Positions 44,801 through 57,094 of a stretch of 64,000 nucleotides of DNA are shown one piece after another (position 1 is the first letter of the stretch; every line of letters starts with the position of its first letter). The DNA lies in the NCBI RefSeq assembly GCF_001949145.1, contig NW_019091527.1, forward strand, positions 170,706 to 234,705. Reading direction: 5' to 3'. The notes beneath the pieces were generated by a model. That model was not told where the DNA came from. It did no database searches and worked only from the letters and a program-made list of their open reading frames with translations. The DNA comes from Acanthaster planci (Eukaryota > Echinodermata > Asteroidea > Valvatida > Acanthasteridae). A program made the translations under genes and the position numbers.

Positions 44801-46334
44801 GTCATTTACAACACCAAAAGCTCGGGAAAAATGCTGCGTTTCTGCTTTAAAGTTAACTGACGCTCACTAAAAAGTTTGAGCCAAGACAACTGTTGACCCT
44901 TTCAAGTGGCATTTTATTGCCAAAGATAAAGAGAAAACGAAGGGAGGATTTAATCAGTTTCGTGCAAGGCTTGTTGACACAATCCAAACGCACATCCCAT
45001 TCAAACAGCCTGTCAGTCAAATACAACTCAACTGAGAGTGCCCCCCCCCACCCCGCAATATTGCTTCGTGGGTTAAGAAAACCGACATCGAGGCAAAGTC
45101 GGAGGCTTTACTCTACCCGACTTGATGCCGTTTGGGATTAAAACCAGCCCGTCTGCTCCCCAACAAAAATATCCCTTCAATTAGAAAATGTGGCAGTTGA
45201 AAACACCCCTGCAACAGGACTTCCAGTTGTTAACAGCGATTTTTTTTCCCCCCCAACTAGACACTAAGATTCAGGGGTAATAATACTTTTTTACTTGTTC
45301 TAACACGAAAAAAAAAAGGTTTGAGTTGCAAAAAATCAAAACAGGTTTCTTATTTCAACCAAAATGCATAAAATAGCATCAAATGAAATAATTCTGAGAA
45401 AAGGGATGGGTTCTCACTTGCGTTGGCGCAGGTACCTTGTGCGTAAGGCGTCCACGGCGTAACTGGATCAACAACAAAAGAATGAAACAAAGAACACAAA
45501 ATAAGTTCTCAGCTTTTCCCCAACTTTTGTGAAATGGCATGGAAACTCAGTTCACTGCATGACCCCACCTCCCATCCCTACCATTTCACTTAAAAACAGT
45601 CAGGCACCCCTGACAATGCATCAAGAAAGTCTGGGCACGTTTCGGGGCACAAGACCAATATGGCCCCCATGGCCCAGTGGGGCAGCGGGATTTCAATCCA
45701 TGACACTCACCATACATGCCATACATGTTCCTCATGAGTGCTGTCCTTTGGCGTAGTTGGTTCTGGGGCATCATGACCTCTTTGGGTTGTGCTTTCTTGG
45801 TCTCGACCTATAACCAGAATGGTGGGGAAAAGAGTGACACAAAGTTGCTGCAACTGAGAATCTCATGAAAATAAGGCCTCATGGCTACAGAATGCAGGCT
45901 GCAAAGCGATTACATTCTGTGAATGAAAATAAAAACTTCTAGTTTTGGCAAAGCCATGCCAAATAGAAAGTCCATAAATCTTGAATGTTTTTACAAAAGA
46001 TCTGGAAATCCCAGACAAACCCCGGCCGAGGTTAGGAGGTTCTAAGCTCCACCACAGAGTCAGTGTCCATTCAAAACAATTTACTCACAAAGCAAAATTA
46101 AATCGAAATCAAACAGAGACACGACACAAATCAATTCTGTTTTTTAGCAAAAAGCATGAACTTTTAAACAAAGTTAAACATTTTGGAAATTTAACCTAAA
46201 ATGGGGAGGGAAAAAAAAGGAAAAGTTCTTTACAAACAACCGCCACCTCACCATTTTGTCTTTGACTTCATGGTAGTGCATCTCACAGATTTTGTTCACA
46301 TCATCCTCAGTTTCCATGACGACAAACCCAAAAC
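29744..46334 (-). CDS. MSI: Musashi-family RNA-binding protein, partial (3' part, 8 coding exons)
   Basis: Musashi proteins bind UAG-containing 3' UTR sites through two RRMs and control translation in neural and other stem cells. The window encodes the C-terminal ~297 residues. It starts inside RRM2 at the RNP1 motif ([21 protein letters not shown] then HEVKDKM), then [14 protein letters not shown], matching vertebrate [12 protein letters not shown], then a Gly/Pro/Tyr/Ser-rich tail. The tail segment [13 protein letters not shown] and [13 protein letters not shown] resembles vertebrate TSPGPMAELYGAA and ISAASPAPSTGFG. Exons are 46334-46252, 45807-45711, 45462-45418, 42106-42038, 39447-39340, 35975-35739, 34319-34120 and 29800-29744; all phases agree. 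RRM1 and the start codon are outside the window. DAZAP1 and hnRNP families fit less well because of the KKAQPKEVM motif. Whether it is MSI1- or MSI2-like cannot be told; invertebrates usually have one. Confidence 0.92.
32161..32176. promoter_or_regulatory. Perfect 16-base palindrome, X-box-like
   Basis: GGTTTCCATGGAAACC is perfectly self-complementary and resembles an RFX X-box. It lies in the last Musashi intron. A 14-base version recurs at 35281. Confidence 0.3.
34120..34319 (-). CDS. MSI: Musashi exon encoding conserved PGPMDLY tail
   Basis: Acceptor CTTTTGCAG at 34321-34320 and donor CAG|GTAAAA at 34119-34118. It encodes [20 protein letters not shown] through [20 protein letters not shown] to [10 protein letters not shown]. 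This is the part of the tail most clearly shared with vertebrate Musashi. Confidence 0.93.
35281..35294. promoter_or_regulatory. 14-base palindrome, X-box-like
   Basis: GTTTCCATGGAAAC is a perfect palindrome and a second copy of the core at 32161-32176. It lies between Musashi exons 34319-34120 and 35975-35739. Confidence 0.3.
35739..35975 (-). CDS. MSI: Musashi exon, Ala/Tyr/Gly-rich tail
   Basis: Acceptor CTCCCCAG at 35977-35976 and donor G|GTAATG at 35738-35737. It encodes [20 protein letters not shown] to NREYHQAA. It is the most GC-rich exon of the gene, corresponding to the poly-Ala and aromatic low-complexity tail of vertebrate Musashi. Reading on past the donor stays open for 15 more codons to a TGA. 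Confidence 0.93.
37290..37467. mobile_element. MITE-like inverted-repeat element with 15-16 base flanking direct repeat
   Basis: TATTAATGTTGACAAT at 37290-37305 is repeated exactly at 37452-37467. Just inside are inverted ends: AGAGTACCGAAGTG with GACGTCAC on the left, and GTGACGTAGTCACTTCAGTACTCT on the right, read in parts. The core is GC-richer than the intron around it and has no coding capacity. A degenerate partial copy lies near 49131-49198. The element is in a Musashi intron. Confidence 0.7.
38528..38549. repeat. CCA-type simple repeat
   Basis: A short C-rich CCA/CAC tract in a Musashi intron. The proline-rich frame through it is not evidence for a gene. Confidence 0.6.
39340..39447 (-). 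CDS. MSI: Musashi exon, RG-rich segment
   Basis: Acceptor GTGCCCAG at 39449-39448 and donor CAG|GTAAAC at 39339-39338. It encodes [20 protein letters not shown] then [16 protein letters not shown]. The RG dipeptides could be arginine-methylation sites (inference). It contains a CTCF-like CCAGTAGAGGGCGC in the coding strand. Confidence 0.92.
42038..42106 (-). CDS. MSI: Musashi exon
   Basis: Acceptor TCGATACAG at 42108-42107 and donor G|GTAAGT at 42037-42036. It encodes [20 protein letters not shown] then FS, a Pro/Tyr/Phe-rich stretch of the tail. Confidence 0.9.
43880..44030. repeat. Degenerate TGATTGA-type tandem repeat
   Basis: Many imperfect copies of ACTGATTGA/GAATGATT follow one another in this intron segment. 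The minus-strand frames across it encode Asn/Ser/Gln-rich peptides that reflect the repeat, not a gene. Confidence 0.5.
45418..45462 (-). CDS. MSI: Musashi exon with two in-frame donors
   Basis: Acceptor TTGATCCAG at 45464-45463. The long form ends at donor CAA|GTGAGA (45417-45416) and encodes [15 protein letters not shown] second donor, AAG|GTACCT at 45435-45434, would remove 18 bases (six residues) and give TPYAQG joined to YPANF. Both keep the frame; the long donor is closer to consensus. Confidence 0.8.
45711..45807 (-). CDS. MSI: Musashi exon, end of RRM2 and KKAQPKEVM
   Basis: Acceptor TGGTTATAG at 45809-45808 and donor G|GTGAGT at 45710-45709. It encodes [20 protein letters not shown] then [24 protein letters not shown] is the Musashi signature after the last RRM2 strand. 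Confidence 0.96.
46252..46334 (-). CDS. MSI: Musashi exon, second half of RRM2
   Basis: Acceptor CTCCTGCAG at 46336-46335 and donor ATG|GTGAGG at 46251-46250. The first two bases complete a glycine codon. It encodes [20 protein letters not shown] then HEVKDKM, including the RNP1 part FGFV. Human Musashi has [20 protein letters not shown] here, and as I recall a splice junction at the same site. Confidence 0.96.
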
Positions 46335-49130
46335 CTGCAGGAGGACAAAAAGGGAATGGGGAAAAAAACAATTGGAGCCAGATTATTTTTTTTATCCAAG
46401 AGATGTTACACAAGTCACACACAAAAAACAGTTTCACATTTTTTCAATACAAAACACAGTTTGTACAGCCTGTAGCATAAACACTAAAAAATAATGTGCA
46501 AAAACCAAAAGTATTTTCTTCCCCAGAAATTTCGTACTGTTGTTACAGAAATTGCCTCATTTTCCTCAGGCAAAATAAATGCATGTATGTATGGTCTGCG
46601 GGGAAAAAAAATTCCGTCAAGAAAGGTCTGTTAGAATTCTGAATGGAAAAATGGGTATCTGATCGTTAAGTTAATGAAGTCATGATTTCATTCACAGATA
46701 AAATCTTTCCACTCACATGAATCATGCCATCTGGTATCACTTTGACATGAAATTTCACTATTTGAAGTTGGCTGATACTATCAAACATCTCAAGCAATGA
46801 CAACTGCTACAGGCACTAACATTAACTAAGACTGCAGAACATGTCTGGGCATGTTGTATTAAGTGTCTCTTAGCATCCAAGTTAGGAGATTACATGTCCT
46901 CAATGTGAGTATACTGCCCTCAAGTGGCACAAAACTGAAGAGCCAACTATAAAAAATACAAAACAAAAACCTGCACTGAATGATTCACTTGATTTTGAAG
47001 CTGTGAGGACTCGAAGTACATGTATTACCATTGGCACAAAAAAAAACCTGAGATAGAGATCATTGTGAGAGCTTAAATCAAGCTGCATTACCTGTGGACC
47101 ATGGGTAGAATGAATGAATTCCCAGGCAACAGACGTGTCAGACCAAAACTATCACAGCCAACTGTGGCCGGTACGTACCCCAAACTTTATCCATCATTTT
47201 ATACTCGCAACCACAAGTCTGTTTAGAGAGTATCGGAATACGCTGAGGTGGTGTGGACAAAACCAAATTTCAGCTGGGTCCACACACTGGCCCCGTTCTA
47301 TCGCGAACCGGCTAGGTCCCATGCGCAGACGGATTCCTTATAGCCCCGCTGGCTACAGAAATATGTACACATGTGGCTCTATTAGTTTACGTGCACATTT
47401 TTCGACAGGTTGAATTTACTCTGCACGGAGTGTGGGAGAGGAAAAGGAAGCATTCCGGCGATCTCACAAAAACAGACGGCCATTGTTGTCTCTCTAATGG
47501 GGAAGGTAAAGTTTGCTGAAGGACGGCCCAGCCAACAAGACTGGGGATTACATCATTAAGCAGAATCGGTGTTACACTGTTTGAAGGTACAGGCTGAACA
47601 AAATTAGAAAGGAAATTGTTGCAGGTAGGAACGTAATGCCTGTCAATTTATTTTGTTAGCTGCATTTACAGCAGACGCGGATGCTGCATGCAGACTTTGT
47701 GAGAAAGGCTATTTGCAGTGAATTCTGCAGGTACAGAGCCGCCATATGCTCAAAGCATTTGCATGAGTCATTTTGAATTTGACATTATGTCACTTAACAC
47801 TTTCAAATTCACTTTAATGCACAGAGCAAACAAATGTCCCCCAATCGTACTAACTTATGACACACATCTACTACTGGGGCCTTGTCAGAAAAAAAAAACA
47901 CATCAGAGAAAAATGACGCTCATTTCTTGTCAAACACAGACTGTGCATCATTATCATACACTGTTAATTACAAGCTGTTCCACGACACCACGGCAGAAGG
48001 CAAGCGGCAGGGAAAAAGCCATGTACGTATCACTCAGTAGAAATGACTGAGGCGTTATTCCACCACCATGTTCCATAAATCGGTGGGTAGGATCAAAAAG
48101 AACACATCCATATTCATCAAATTAACCATCAAGTAATATATTCAGAATGACTGGGGGAGTGGTCTTCATGGTCAATTGATCTATTTTGGGTTTCATTTTA
48201 TCGTACCATGTTCAGAACGGAAAAAAAAACTTTCCAAATGGGTTAAGTTAATTTGGCAACAGTCATAATTTCATCACAGCCATCAATTATTAACCCTTAC
48301 ATTTCCAGTGACGTACATCCGGTATAATGGTCATTAAGTGAAAGCAATGTGCAATTCAGCTATCCATTCGGCGAATCCTTTCCAAACTCCTATTTTTGAA
48401 AATGCCAAAATCAAGAAAATTTGAAGGCCGGTTTTTAACAGACCTGATACAGCTACACAGGTTTGCTGTGTAATATTGTAGGAGACATGAAATCTTCGGA
48501 CTCGGAGGCCATGTAAGAAATCCATGCATGTATTAAAAACCCACAATTCCTTATCCTTTTTGAATACAGTTTTCAGAAGATATCCAAACAAATGGTTAAT
48601 TTAGATGGCAAATCCAATTCAACCCGTCAATCGGATAATTATCTGGTCTCTATTTTTGGGAGGTGGGAAGGCAGATGCTTTTGTGGCATTTTTCAACAAA
48701 AGACAGAGCACTGTGCAAACGAATGGAGTGTGCGCATTACGGACGGGCGTTTACACAAAAAAGTTCCAAATCCAGTTACAGATTTTCTCAAATGTTTAAG
48801 TGGAACTGTTCCTTTTAGAGGTTTGACTTTTGATTAACGCAATCTGATGTTCATTTTTATTGTAAATGATGCTTGGAAGATGTAATCTGATTTTCAGAAC
48901 ACTTACCGGCAAATGCTCGGTCATATCAAAGGAATACCATAAATTCATCACTGGAACTTTGTGTCATTTATTTGCGTTGTATGCAATTTGTTGTGTTTAA
49001 AGTTTTCAATGACACTGTGGTAAGGGCAGGAGGTTGACACATTTTAACGTTTAAACATTATGGGAAAGTGTTCTAAACATTTTTCAACTGAAATGTAAAT
49101 GCCCATCCTTGGCGCAAGCATTCATTCACA

Positions 49131-49198
49131 TGCTGGTTCTCACAATAATGCCTTTTACACACATAATAGTGACCATGACATATTCACCTTGATACTCA
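49131..49198. mobile_element. Degenerate partial copy of the 37.3 kb MITE
   Basis: Shares AATGCCTTTTACAC and a GTGAC/CATATTCAC...GATACTC end with the right half of the element at 37305-37452. The left half is not clearly present. Confidence 0.45.
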
Positions 49199-51344
49199 GC
49201 AGACGGGGAGGCATTCTGACTGAAGACTTTTCAACCCAATGAGCAAAGCCTCAAGTCCATTCGTTCACAATCATTTTTGTGCACGTTAACAAATAAGGTG
49301 GCTCTTCTGTCCCCCCCCCCACACTCACAAATGCCTCCTCATAAACACGCAAAATTAACAGAGTACATCATGTATTTTGATAACGATGAATAAAAGAAAA
49401 TTTGTGAAAATGACATCAAGAAAAGCAAATGACTGCGAGTAAAAAGTTTTCCACTGAATCTACCATCTTAAGCACTACAGCACCTACACTGTGACTTAGA
49501 GGAAAATGCTGGCAGCTTTGGGCAAAGTTATTCAGCCAAGATGCTGAGAAATTCATGTTGTATTTTTGGTCCCAACCTGGGGGCTCTGTGACGCACGGAA
49601 ACAACTCCAATACTTATTCATAAATGCATCGAACAATGACTACCTTTGGTACTTTTGAGGCCTCTTTTCCTCGTGCTGTCAAGCACTGAGCCCTATTTTT
49701 CAGAGCGATCAACCGCCCTCCTCACCAGCAAGTCATTGAATGGCCAGAACCGATGCCACTGGAAGTGGGCAGGGGGCGGGGCTTGACAAGGAGATCAATA
49801 TCCCTTCAAAGTGGCCATTGTATTCAATTAAAACACGCGTGATGAGACACACGCTCCATGCAATTAGCGAGGGCCTTGTGTGACCTTCAACAAGGGCACG
49901 TGAGAGGCACTCCCAAACCAATATGTTAAGAGCAGAACGTGCACGGTACCGCCGGTCCCTTATTAAAAATTGATATGAAGGCATGCACAAAGGATTGTCC
50001 AGCAATATAACCAGGTAATGTTGCCATTTGTCATTCCTGCATCCCCGCCCCCCTTCCTGTATTTCCCATACCGCAAACACTTTTTGTAAAGACTGCCTTG
50101 TGCGTCATTGTGATTGTTATTCCGTGAAAGGATCATATTGCATAAATGATCATAACGGGCGACAATCCCCAAAATGTTCCAGCCTCCTGTTAATGTGACG
50201 ATTTGATTAGTGTGAGTAGACCCAACATGGCAGACGGGACAGTGCGTGTTTGTGGCTCCTGTTTTTATAGGGCCAATCGCTAGACACGAGTAACAGTAAA
50301 CCTCCAGTCCAATATTTACACACTGGCGATTCAGCGAAAATTGGCAGTTTTCCCAACATTATTGCCCTCCCCCCAGTTCTTATCTATCGGTGGGGAATAA
50401 TTCAAAAGGAAAACAATACTGTGATTACATCGACAGGGAGATGGGAATGTTTAAACAGGAAGGCAAGTACAGGGAGAGGAAAGACGATTGAACAACCATT
50501 TTGGCCACCACACCTCCCCAAAATGGCTGTACAAGACAGGGGCATGCCCGTTTCTTCTGACACAAGACAGGGGCCTTCCCGTGCAGTAGACATAATTCCC
50601 GTTCAGATTGATTTTTTTTTCTTTTTTTTTTCTCCTGATGCCTCTGCCCCTGTTTGTTAAACCAGTGCCACGGAAAATCAAGTTACTGCTGTATGAAAAG
50701 GCAGAGCACAGCGTCCATTGTGCGAGAACAGAACCGACGAAAATATGAGGTTGTTTTCCCCCCTCTGAGTGCTGAGGTTCATGGTGCGCACTGCTACCGG
50801 TGGCTGCTGGGCAATGACCGATGACAAGAGTACCTGCGTGTAGGTCACTGATTATTTCATGGCCTTGACCTTGGAATTTTTTTCCCCAAAGCGTGGGGCA
50901 GCTGCACAACTCAAATGCCACATGATCGGCGGCGCACAATGACCGTTTAATGGGGGTAGTTTTTTGTGCGGTAACTCGCTACATAATACTGGCTTGTACA
51001 GCTAAGCATTTATTGAAAGGCATAGACATCAGCTGAATTTGCAAGGATGGGGTGAAACCAGGCAACAAAAAACATGTCATTCACAGCCAGCAAGGAAGGT
51101 GATGATTTTTGTGATGTGCGTAACGGACTTGAAGTGTGAACAACTGTATGCTTGGAAGTATAAAAAAGTAATCTCGTCTTCGGATTTGTTTGATTTTGTA
51201 TTTGTCAGATATTTTTCTGTTGAGGTCTGATAAATAATGATAAGATATTCCAGACAAGACAAACAAATTTGTCCCCCAGGCATAATCTTACAGAGTGCCA
51301 GGCCAAAAACCTTTGCTTGTCGGTATGCTTTCCTGTTATGGTTG

Positions 51345-51375
51345 CTTTTTCTTTTCTTTTCTTTTCTTTCCTTTT
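51345..51375. repeat. CTTTT pentanucleotide microsatellite
   Basis: About six CTTTT units with one interruption. Confidence 0.85.
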
Positions 51376-51690
51376 GTTCAATCTTTCTTAGAGATAGCTC
51401 CGGTTGTGTAAACTGCAAAATACAACGGGTCATGCTTTAGGCATTTACATCATTCACTGTGATTTGTTGTCTTCTGTTTTGCATTATTGGCTCTGTATTC
51501 AATTTTAGAAATTGAAAAAAAAATTTAATAAAAACCAACGCACTGGAATGAACATAAAATGAACTGCTTAAGTTTTGTGCATCCTAATCTGCTCTAACAG
51601 GAGAAAATCATTTGTTTATGAAGTGAGGACATTATAGATATTCTTAATATATACTGATGTGACTTACATGCCAATCTCAGTTTTTAAATA

Positions 51691-51858
51691 CGGGCGATTC
51701 ACAAAAGTGCGCCTCCAAGAGTTTGTAACGCATTGGCCAATCACAACGCGCAAAATTTGTCGACCAATACCAAACGCGCATTGGGTCGACAGAATTCGTG
51801 CCTTGTGATTGGCCAATACGTTGCAAACTCTTGGAGGCGCACTTTTGTGAAACGCCCG
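51691..51858. mobile_element. Foldback element with about 57-base inverted ends
   Basis: The left arm runs CGGGCGATTCACAAAAGTGC then GCCTCCAAGAGTTTG, and ATTGGCCAATCACAA. The right arm is its reverse complement with about four mismatches, ending GAAACGCCCG. A second inner pair (GTCGAC with CAAT...ATTG) lies near the centre. There is no coding capacity and no clear target duplication. It is a MITE-type element in the large Musashi intron. Confidence 0.8.
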
Positions 51859-53418
51859 CAATGAAGATGAAATAAAGAAATACTAATCACGACGAAAAAA
51901 GAAACCACACGTGAGCGCGCACCACAAATGCCTCAAACAGTCACAAACAGGTCCAAAACAAAACCAAAATAAATTACAGAAAAATAAAAAACTGACTGAT
52001 TGACGAATAATAAAACTAGAGCCACTGTAGCCACGAGGGTACCATCACTTCTCTAAACGGGAAAAAAAAATAAGAAAAAGGAGGGAAAAAACCAATAGCT
52101 GTCCTTAGCGACAAGTACTGCCAGCCAGTGCAGAGGACCAAGAGTGCCTATGTGCAATATCATAATATCCGATTGGCCCTCAAGGTGAAAGGTACTGCAC
52201 ATGTGCATTAACCTCCGTTAATTGCTTACTTCTGCACCCATGCATGAATAAGATTCCTACCCATCCCCACACACATGGGTGAATGACCAGCTCAGAAATG
52301 ATTTCTCTATAGATATGCAAATTAGATTGCTGAAATATTAACACAGGAGGCACCAACCAATCAACCCAGGGACACAGTAACCATCCCATGGGAAAACAGA
52401 GACCCAAGGTTGCTGGAGGCTGATCCAGCAGGAAGCCAATCAAAGGATGGAGCAATCACTGTCTTTGCTGGAATAGCTCAAACCATGCCAAATCAAATGT
52501 ACTTGGATGAGTACAGCAGACCTGTCATGACATAAATCAGCAGATTCGCCATGCACAGAAGGACAATGGTCTGATGAAGCAGCATCAGCCAATCATAAGA
52601 TGGAGAATTCAACGACCAAACATTTTATTCTTTGGAATATATGTATTTTTCAATCGTAGTGATTTGGCGACCGGTCAGCTTCCAGAGCCCTTCACAAATA
52701 TCCTCCAATCACCTCGGAGGGTATGTAATCTTCAGATGCTTTCTGCTCGCTAAATTTTCAGAGGGGTGCAAATGGAAGATGAGCAAACATTATTCAATTC
52801 CTGACACAACACTAAAATATTCATGCCCTGGAATCAGCAAGAAGTCACGTATCCAAATGTGCTCTAGCAGAAATGTGGCATTTAATGGAAAGAACATTCA
52901 TGGGGATGTTGGTTTGAATACCACCTTTCAAATATTGACATCCGTGAGGTAATGCTGCACAGAGGCTGCACCAAGACCACGTCCATCTACGTATAAAACT
53001 TAATTTTCATGGCCATATTATTTTTCCCATGGAGGATGTTAGGAAGAAAAAAAAGCAAAACTAGGGTTTAAAGGCTTTCACACACAGGAAAAAAGCTTCA
53101 TATTATTTTACCATGTGAAAGATTTCTCTCGCGCAGAGTGAAATACAGAGTTCACTGAACTATTACGATCAATACGTCACTCAAATGGTGAAATCTGTCG
53201 TCAATGCATCAATTTTCATTTTCATACCAGGAATATGTTAAGCAAATTGGTTGGAACGGCACACGGCAGCCGTTCACACGAATTAAGCAGATTAATCTTA
53301 TCAGCAGAGTGTTAAGCACAATCGGGTAAAAATTAAAACGCTGTTCTTTTTCAAACTACATGTACGAGTTTTTTCCCCTTTTCCCTATTATCTTCTTGCA
53401 CTATGCAAAGAGGGTAGC

Positions 53419-53754
53419 TCACCTGCCTCCTGCACTTTGTTCAAAGGTCGAAGAGCGATGAACGCGAGGCAGCATGCACGCTGAATCGTGATCAGCCTTT
53501 AATTTCACAGCCGTCTTTTTCCCTGAGCACTGTGTTCTGCTTTGTTTAAGGCTTCCCTCCCCCCCTTCGTCCTGCACATTACCATGATGGTGACCTTGCA
53601 ACTCATGCATCCATCCCTTCATCAAATAAGAAGCAATGGCTGCGGCGGCGCACACCGTTGACAGGAGGGAATAAGACAAGGAGGGGGGGTATGCGAAAAC
53701 AAGCAACCGCCGAGTGAACTGAAGCAGCGATTCCCCCGATACTGTGTCCGTCAA
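53419..53754 (-). other. Candidate alternative first exon or promoter region
   Basis: A 111-codon minus-strand frame in GC-richer DNA runs straight into a strong donor, GGCAG|GTGAGC (GT at 53422-53421), where its stop codon overlaps the donor. Joined to the Musashi exon at 46334, the phase would not fit RRM2, so any use would be as a 5' UTR exon or for another transcript. The peptide (start MTDTVSGESLLQFTRRLL) is not recognised. Confidence 0.15.
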
Positions 53755-56700
53755 AGTAGATTGGTCGCCCCCCCAAAAATCATGATTTCAAGTGTTCGCT
53801 CGAATCCATTTTGATTACGTTGTGGGTCGCTTCCCGACCTGCCAATTTACGTTCAGTTGTCTCCTTTTCTTTTGTGGCAGAGGCTCTTATGTTCCCCACC
53901 CTCAACAATAAGATAAAGAACTCAAGCATGCATCGGATGAACTATTTCATTCAGATTGGCAGATTGGCTGTCATTCAAGGTACAGATTCATTTTCTTGGA
54001 GGGGGGGGGAATGGAAGATGGACGCAAGGCGTGAACATTTCAGGAGAAGATGTAATCTTCCAGGGATAACCTGGAATTACCTCTCAGAGATAGGGATAAG
54101 CTCGTAGGATGAACTTCTCCAACCCGACATCAGTTTCCAAGTAAATGGTTGACCATGACTGACAACTCCCAAGCCTTGGATGGCATTGTGTGCACAACAG
54201 TAGGCGACAAAACAGTTGGTATACAGTATTCCAAGAACAGTGGCGATTCACAAGAGACTCTACATTGACAAAAGACGTTTTTCACTTTGGAACACCACGG
54301 TTTAACCTTGCAGAAAAGTCCATTTTAAATTAGCGCCAGTTAATACACCAATAAATGGTTTCAACTTGTGATTAATTATCTCAAACTATTTTAAACCACA
54401 TTAAAAACAATGTGAAAGTAAGATGTAGAATAGTTAAGAATAGCAGAGAAGACCAAAAACACTTCCTGGTTGTGACCACCAAAATGCACCCAAGAACTCA
54501 GGATCAGGAAGGGTGACCAAGAAGCATTTGGGTCCTCTCCAGGATGCTAACTGAACACCTGCATCATGTAAAATACAAGGAAAACCCCCTCTCCATCAGC
54601 ACATCAAAGATGTGGTCACCACGGGCGATCAATCTCCAAAGAAAGAGTCCAAACCTCTTCCATTTTGTTTCAATTTCCTGTTGCTGCTGCCATGTGAGAC
54701 AGCTGTCAGCCGCTTTGAATGAGGGTGCTTATAAAATCCTCAGCACTGACGGAAAAGTGAGGATTTCAAAACGAAGATGGCGCAAACGAACATCATGCCA
54801 CAATGATCCAATCCCAACTCCATTCCAAAATGTTGCGAAAACTGAAAAGCTGATTGATTTTTTTAGCAGTAGTTTTCCCCCCTGTTTTGTAAAGAAGAGT
54901 ATCCAAGATGAAACGGTCCAGATTTGGAGACAATTTCCTGTGATGGTTTACGCTCTCTTTGCGACGATATAATGAAGCATAAATGAGGGAACAAAACGGG
55001 AGTCTCAAAGAGACACACACTCTCTCGAGTGGTCGCATTAGTAAAAGGTGTATCATCTCCCCATTTTTCTTCTTTTCTGTTTGGGCTTCCGCACTGAATG
55101 AAAACAGCCAAAATAACCCCAAAAAACAAACAAGCTGAAATCACTTTAAGGGTACCTTCTGAAAATGTTAAAATAGAAAACGGTATCTATGCCACGGCAG
55201 GTCTGTTGGAAACATGAGCTTCTAACAATCTTGCCTCCAACTTGATGAATGACTTACTCTACCTCCTCTGGATGTCTGCAGATAATCCATGAGCCAAAGA
55301 CTCCTCATTTGCATGATAAAAAGGGTGGCAGTCTGGTCAAGATATAACGTGGTTTTGACAGAGGTGCCCAAACAAGAAAAATTCTGCAGTGGGACCTTCC
55401 TTGCTGTCTCCTATTAGATGACAAAAAAATACAACAGTGGCTTCCAGTTGACAATGTTCTTTTCCTTTTCCCCCGTGGCTTCGAAGCTTGCCTCACTGGT
55501 GAAGCCAACCAGCAAATTCGCAAACGTGGGTGAGATACGCAAGCGAGCAAAAGACGGGGAGGAGGAGGAGTGATTGGAAAGCGGAGAGGTCGCGGGTGCG
55601 GATGGTTGAGCGCATTACGCCGAGGCTCCAGGTCGGTCGTCAACCTTCCCGGACTTCGCGATCCAGAAAGCCAGCACGGTGGAAAGAGACTCCACTGCAC
55701 GAGATACCGCTCGGATGGTGAGTCGAGATGGGTGAGCAGACAAGCTCAGCTAAAAGTCTGATCACAAAAAAACCCTCAAAAATGATCAGCAGTGGCACTG
55801 TGATGTGCACGTATGCGATGTGACACAGAGAGTAATTCCACATGAACATGTGTAACACAGGATTTCGTTTGAGAAGAAAGCCGACTTAAAATGAAGGATT
55901 TCTCTCTTTCGTTGAATGAAGTTGGACGTTTTAAAAGGAAATGTGATGCCTTGATAACGTGCAACACAGCAAATAATGCAACATAAAGCCCAACGCAGTA
56001 GATGGCTTGTAAAAAAAAAACCGAACTTTGATCATTTGATATGTGTTTTCTTTGTTTTCTGTGTGAAATGAGAAGTTGGATTTTTCAAGAATCGTCAGAA
56101 AAACTACAGACTTAAAGAGTATTTTTGTAGGTTCTTGCTTTGTTAGCTCAGCAGCAAAGCCTGAGGACTTAGGAACACAACGAATAAATATTTTCAGAAT
56201 TAACAGTGTGAACATCAGGTTCACATGACACAGCAGCGTCTATTCCTTGGTTTACTGCTAAGGCTTTCCTTTTTCCAGTTTGATAAAATTTACAGGAACA
56301 AAAAATCAAGTTCTGTTTTACGTATGGACACTCCTTAATCTGCCAATGTACATCAGGAAACAACGCTGTTTGATTAGTTAATGGCGGATGGACCAGTGCC
56401 AGATCAATCAAAACCAGTTCTGGCTTTGGGTGACATGAGGAAGTAAGACGTTATGCACTGGCATGCTTCGTTAACAGGCTTGAGCACAATCCATCTCCTC
56501 TCCATAATTGGCCAATGCAACAAGTCTGTTGCAGTCCGTTTTTTTAATGCACCACTGTGTATCCTCTTGAATTTTCGCCATGCCATGTTAAGGGCAGTCT
56601 AGTTCCTGTCATGTTTTTGAGGGAATGAAAATGTGCATATTCATGAATAAAAATGTGATGTCATTCAAGGAGACCAGGGAGAAGCACTGTTACAAATATT

Positions 56701-57094
56701 TCTAGCACACACACCTGCCAGAATTTGGGAATGCTTTGCTGTTCAGACTCCTCCTTTCCCTAGGAACTCACTGTGGTTTTAGTTCAAGATGGTAGTCAAT
56801 TAAGCAAACTTTTCTACCAATTAACAGTTTCAAAAGAGAAATTCCTGAAATATCATAGCAACAGCAACCTCAGAAAAACCATGGAATTTTTTATGTTACA
56901 TTAACTGAAAAGGAATGTTAAGTAGTTTTCATACATTGAAGAGGGGTACAAAATTGCATTAAGTACGATCAAAAAAAAAATTTAATGCCCTAAGCTCTTT
57001 AAGAGAATACAAGACCACAATTGTATTCCCAAAACTTTATACACTTGTCCAACAACAACGAACTCTTTTCTGCTCCTAAGCACTGAATGGAACA

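Noticed and set aside
47160-47230. Possible small minus-strand exon ending GGG|GTACGTAC near 47179
   Set aside because: The donor is good, but no supporting acceptor or RRM-like peptide precedes it, and the phase does not fit a known Musashi exon.
50451-50939. 162-codon minus-strand frame
   Set aside because: Contains a Lys-rich run from a poly-T/C tract and no recognisable motif; likely chance frame in the Musashi intron.
55305-55700. 131-codon minus-strand frame in a CG-rich patch
   Set aside because: The composition is Arg/Pro/Leu-rich, as expected from GC-rich noncoding DNA; no recognisable domain and no clear splice borders.
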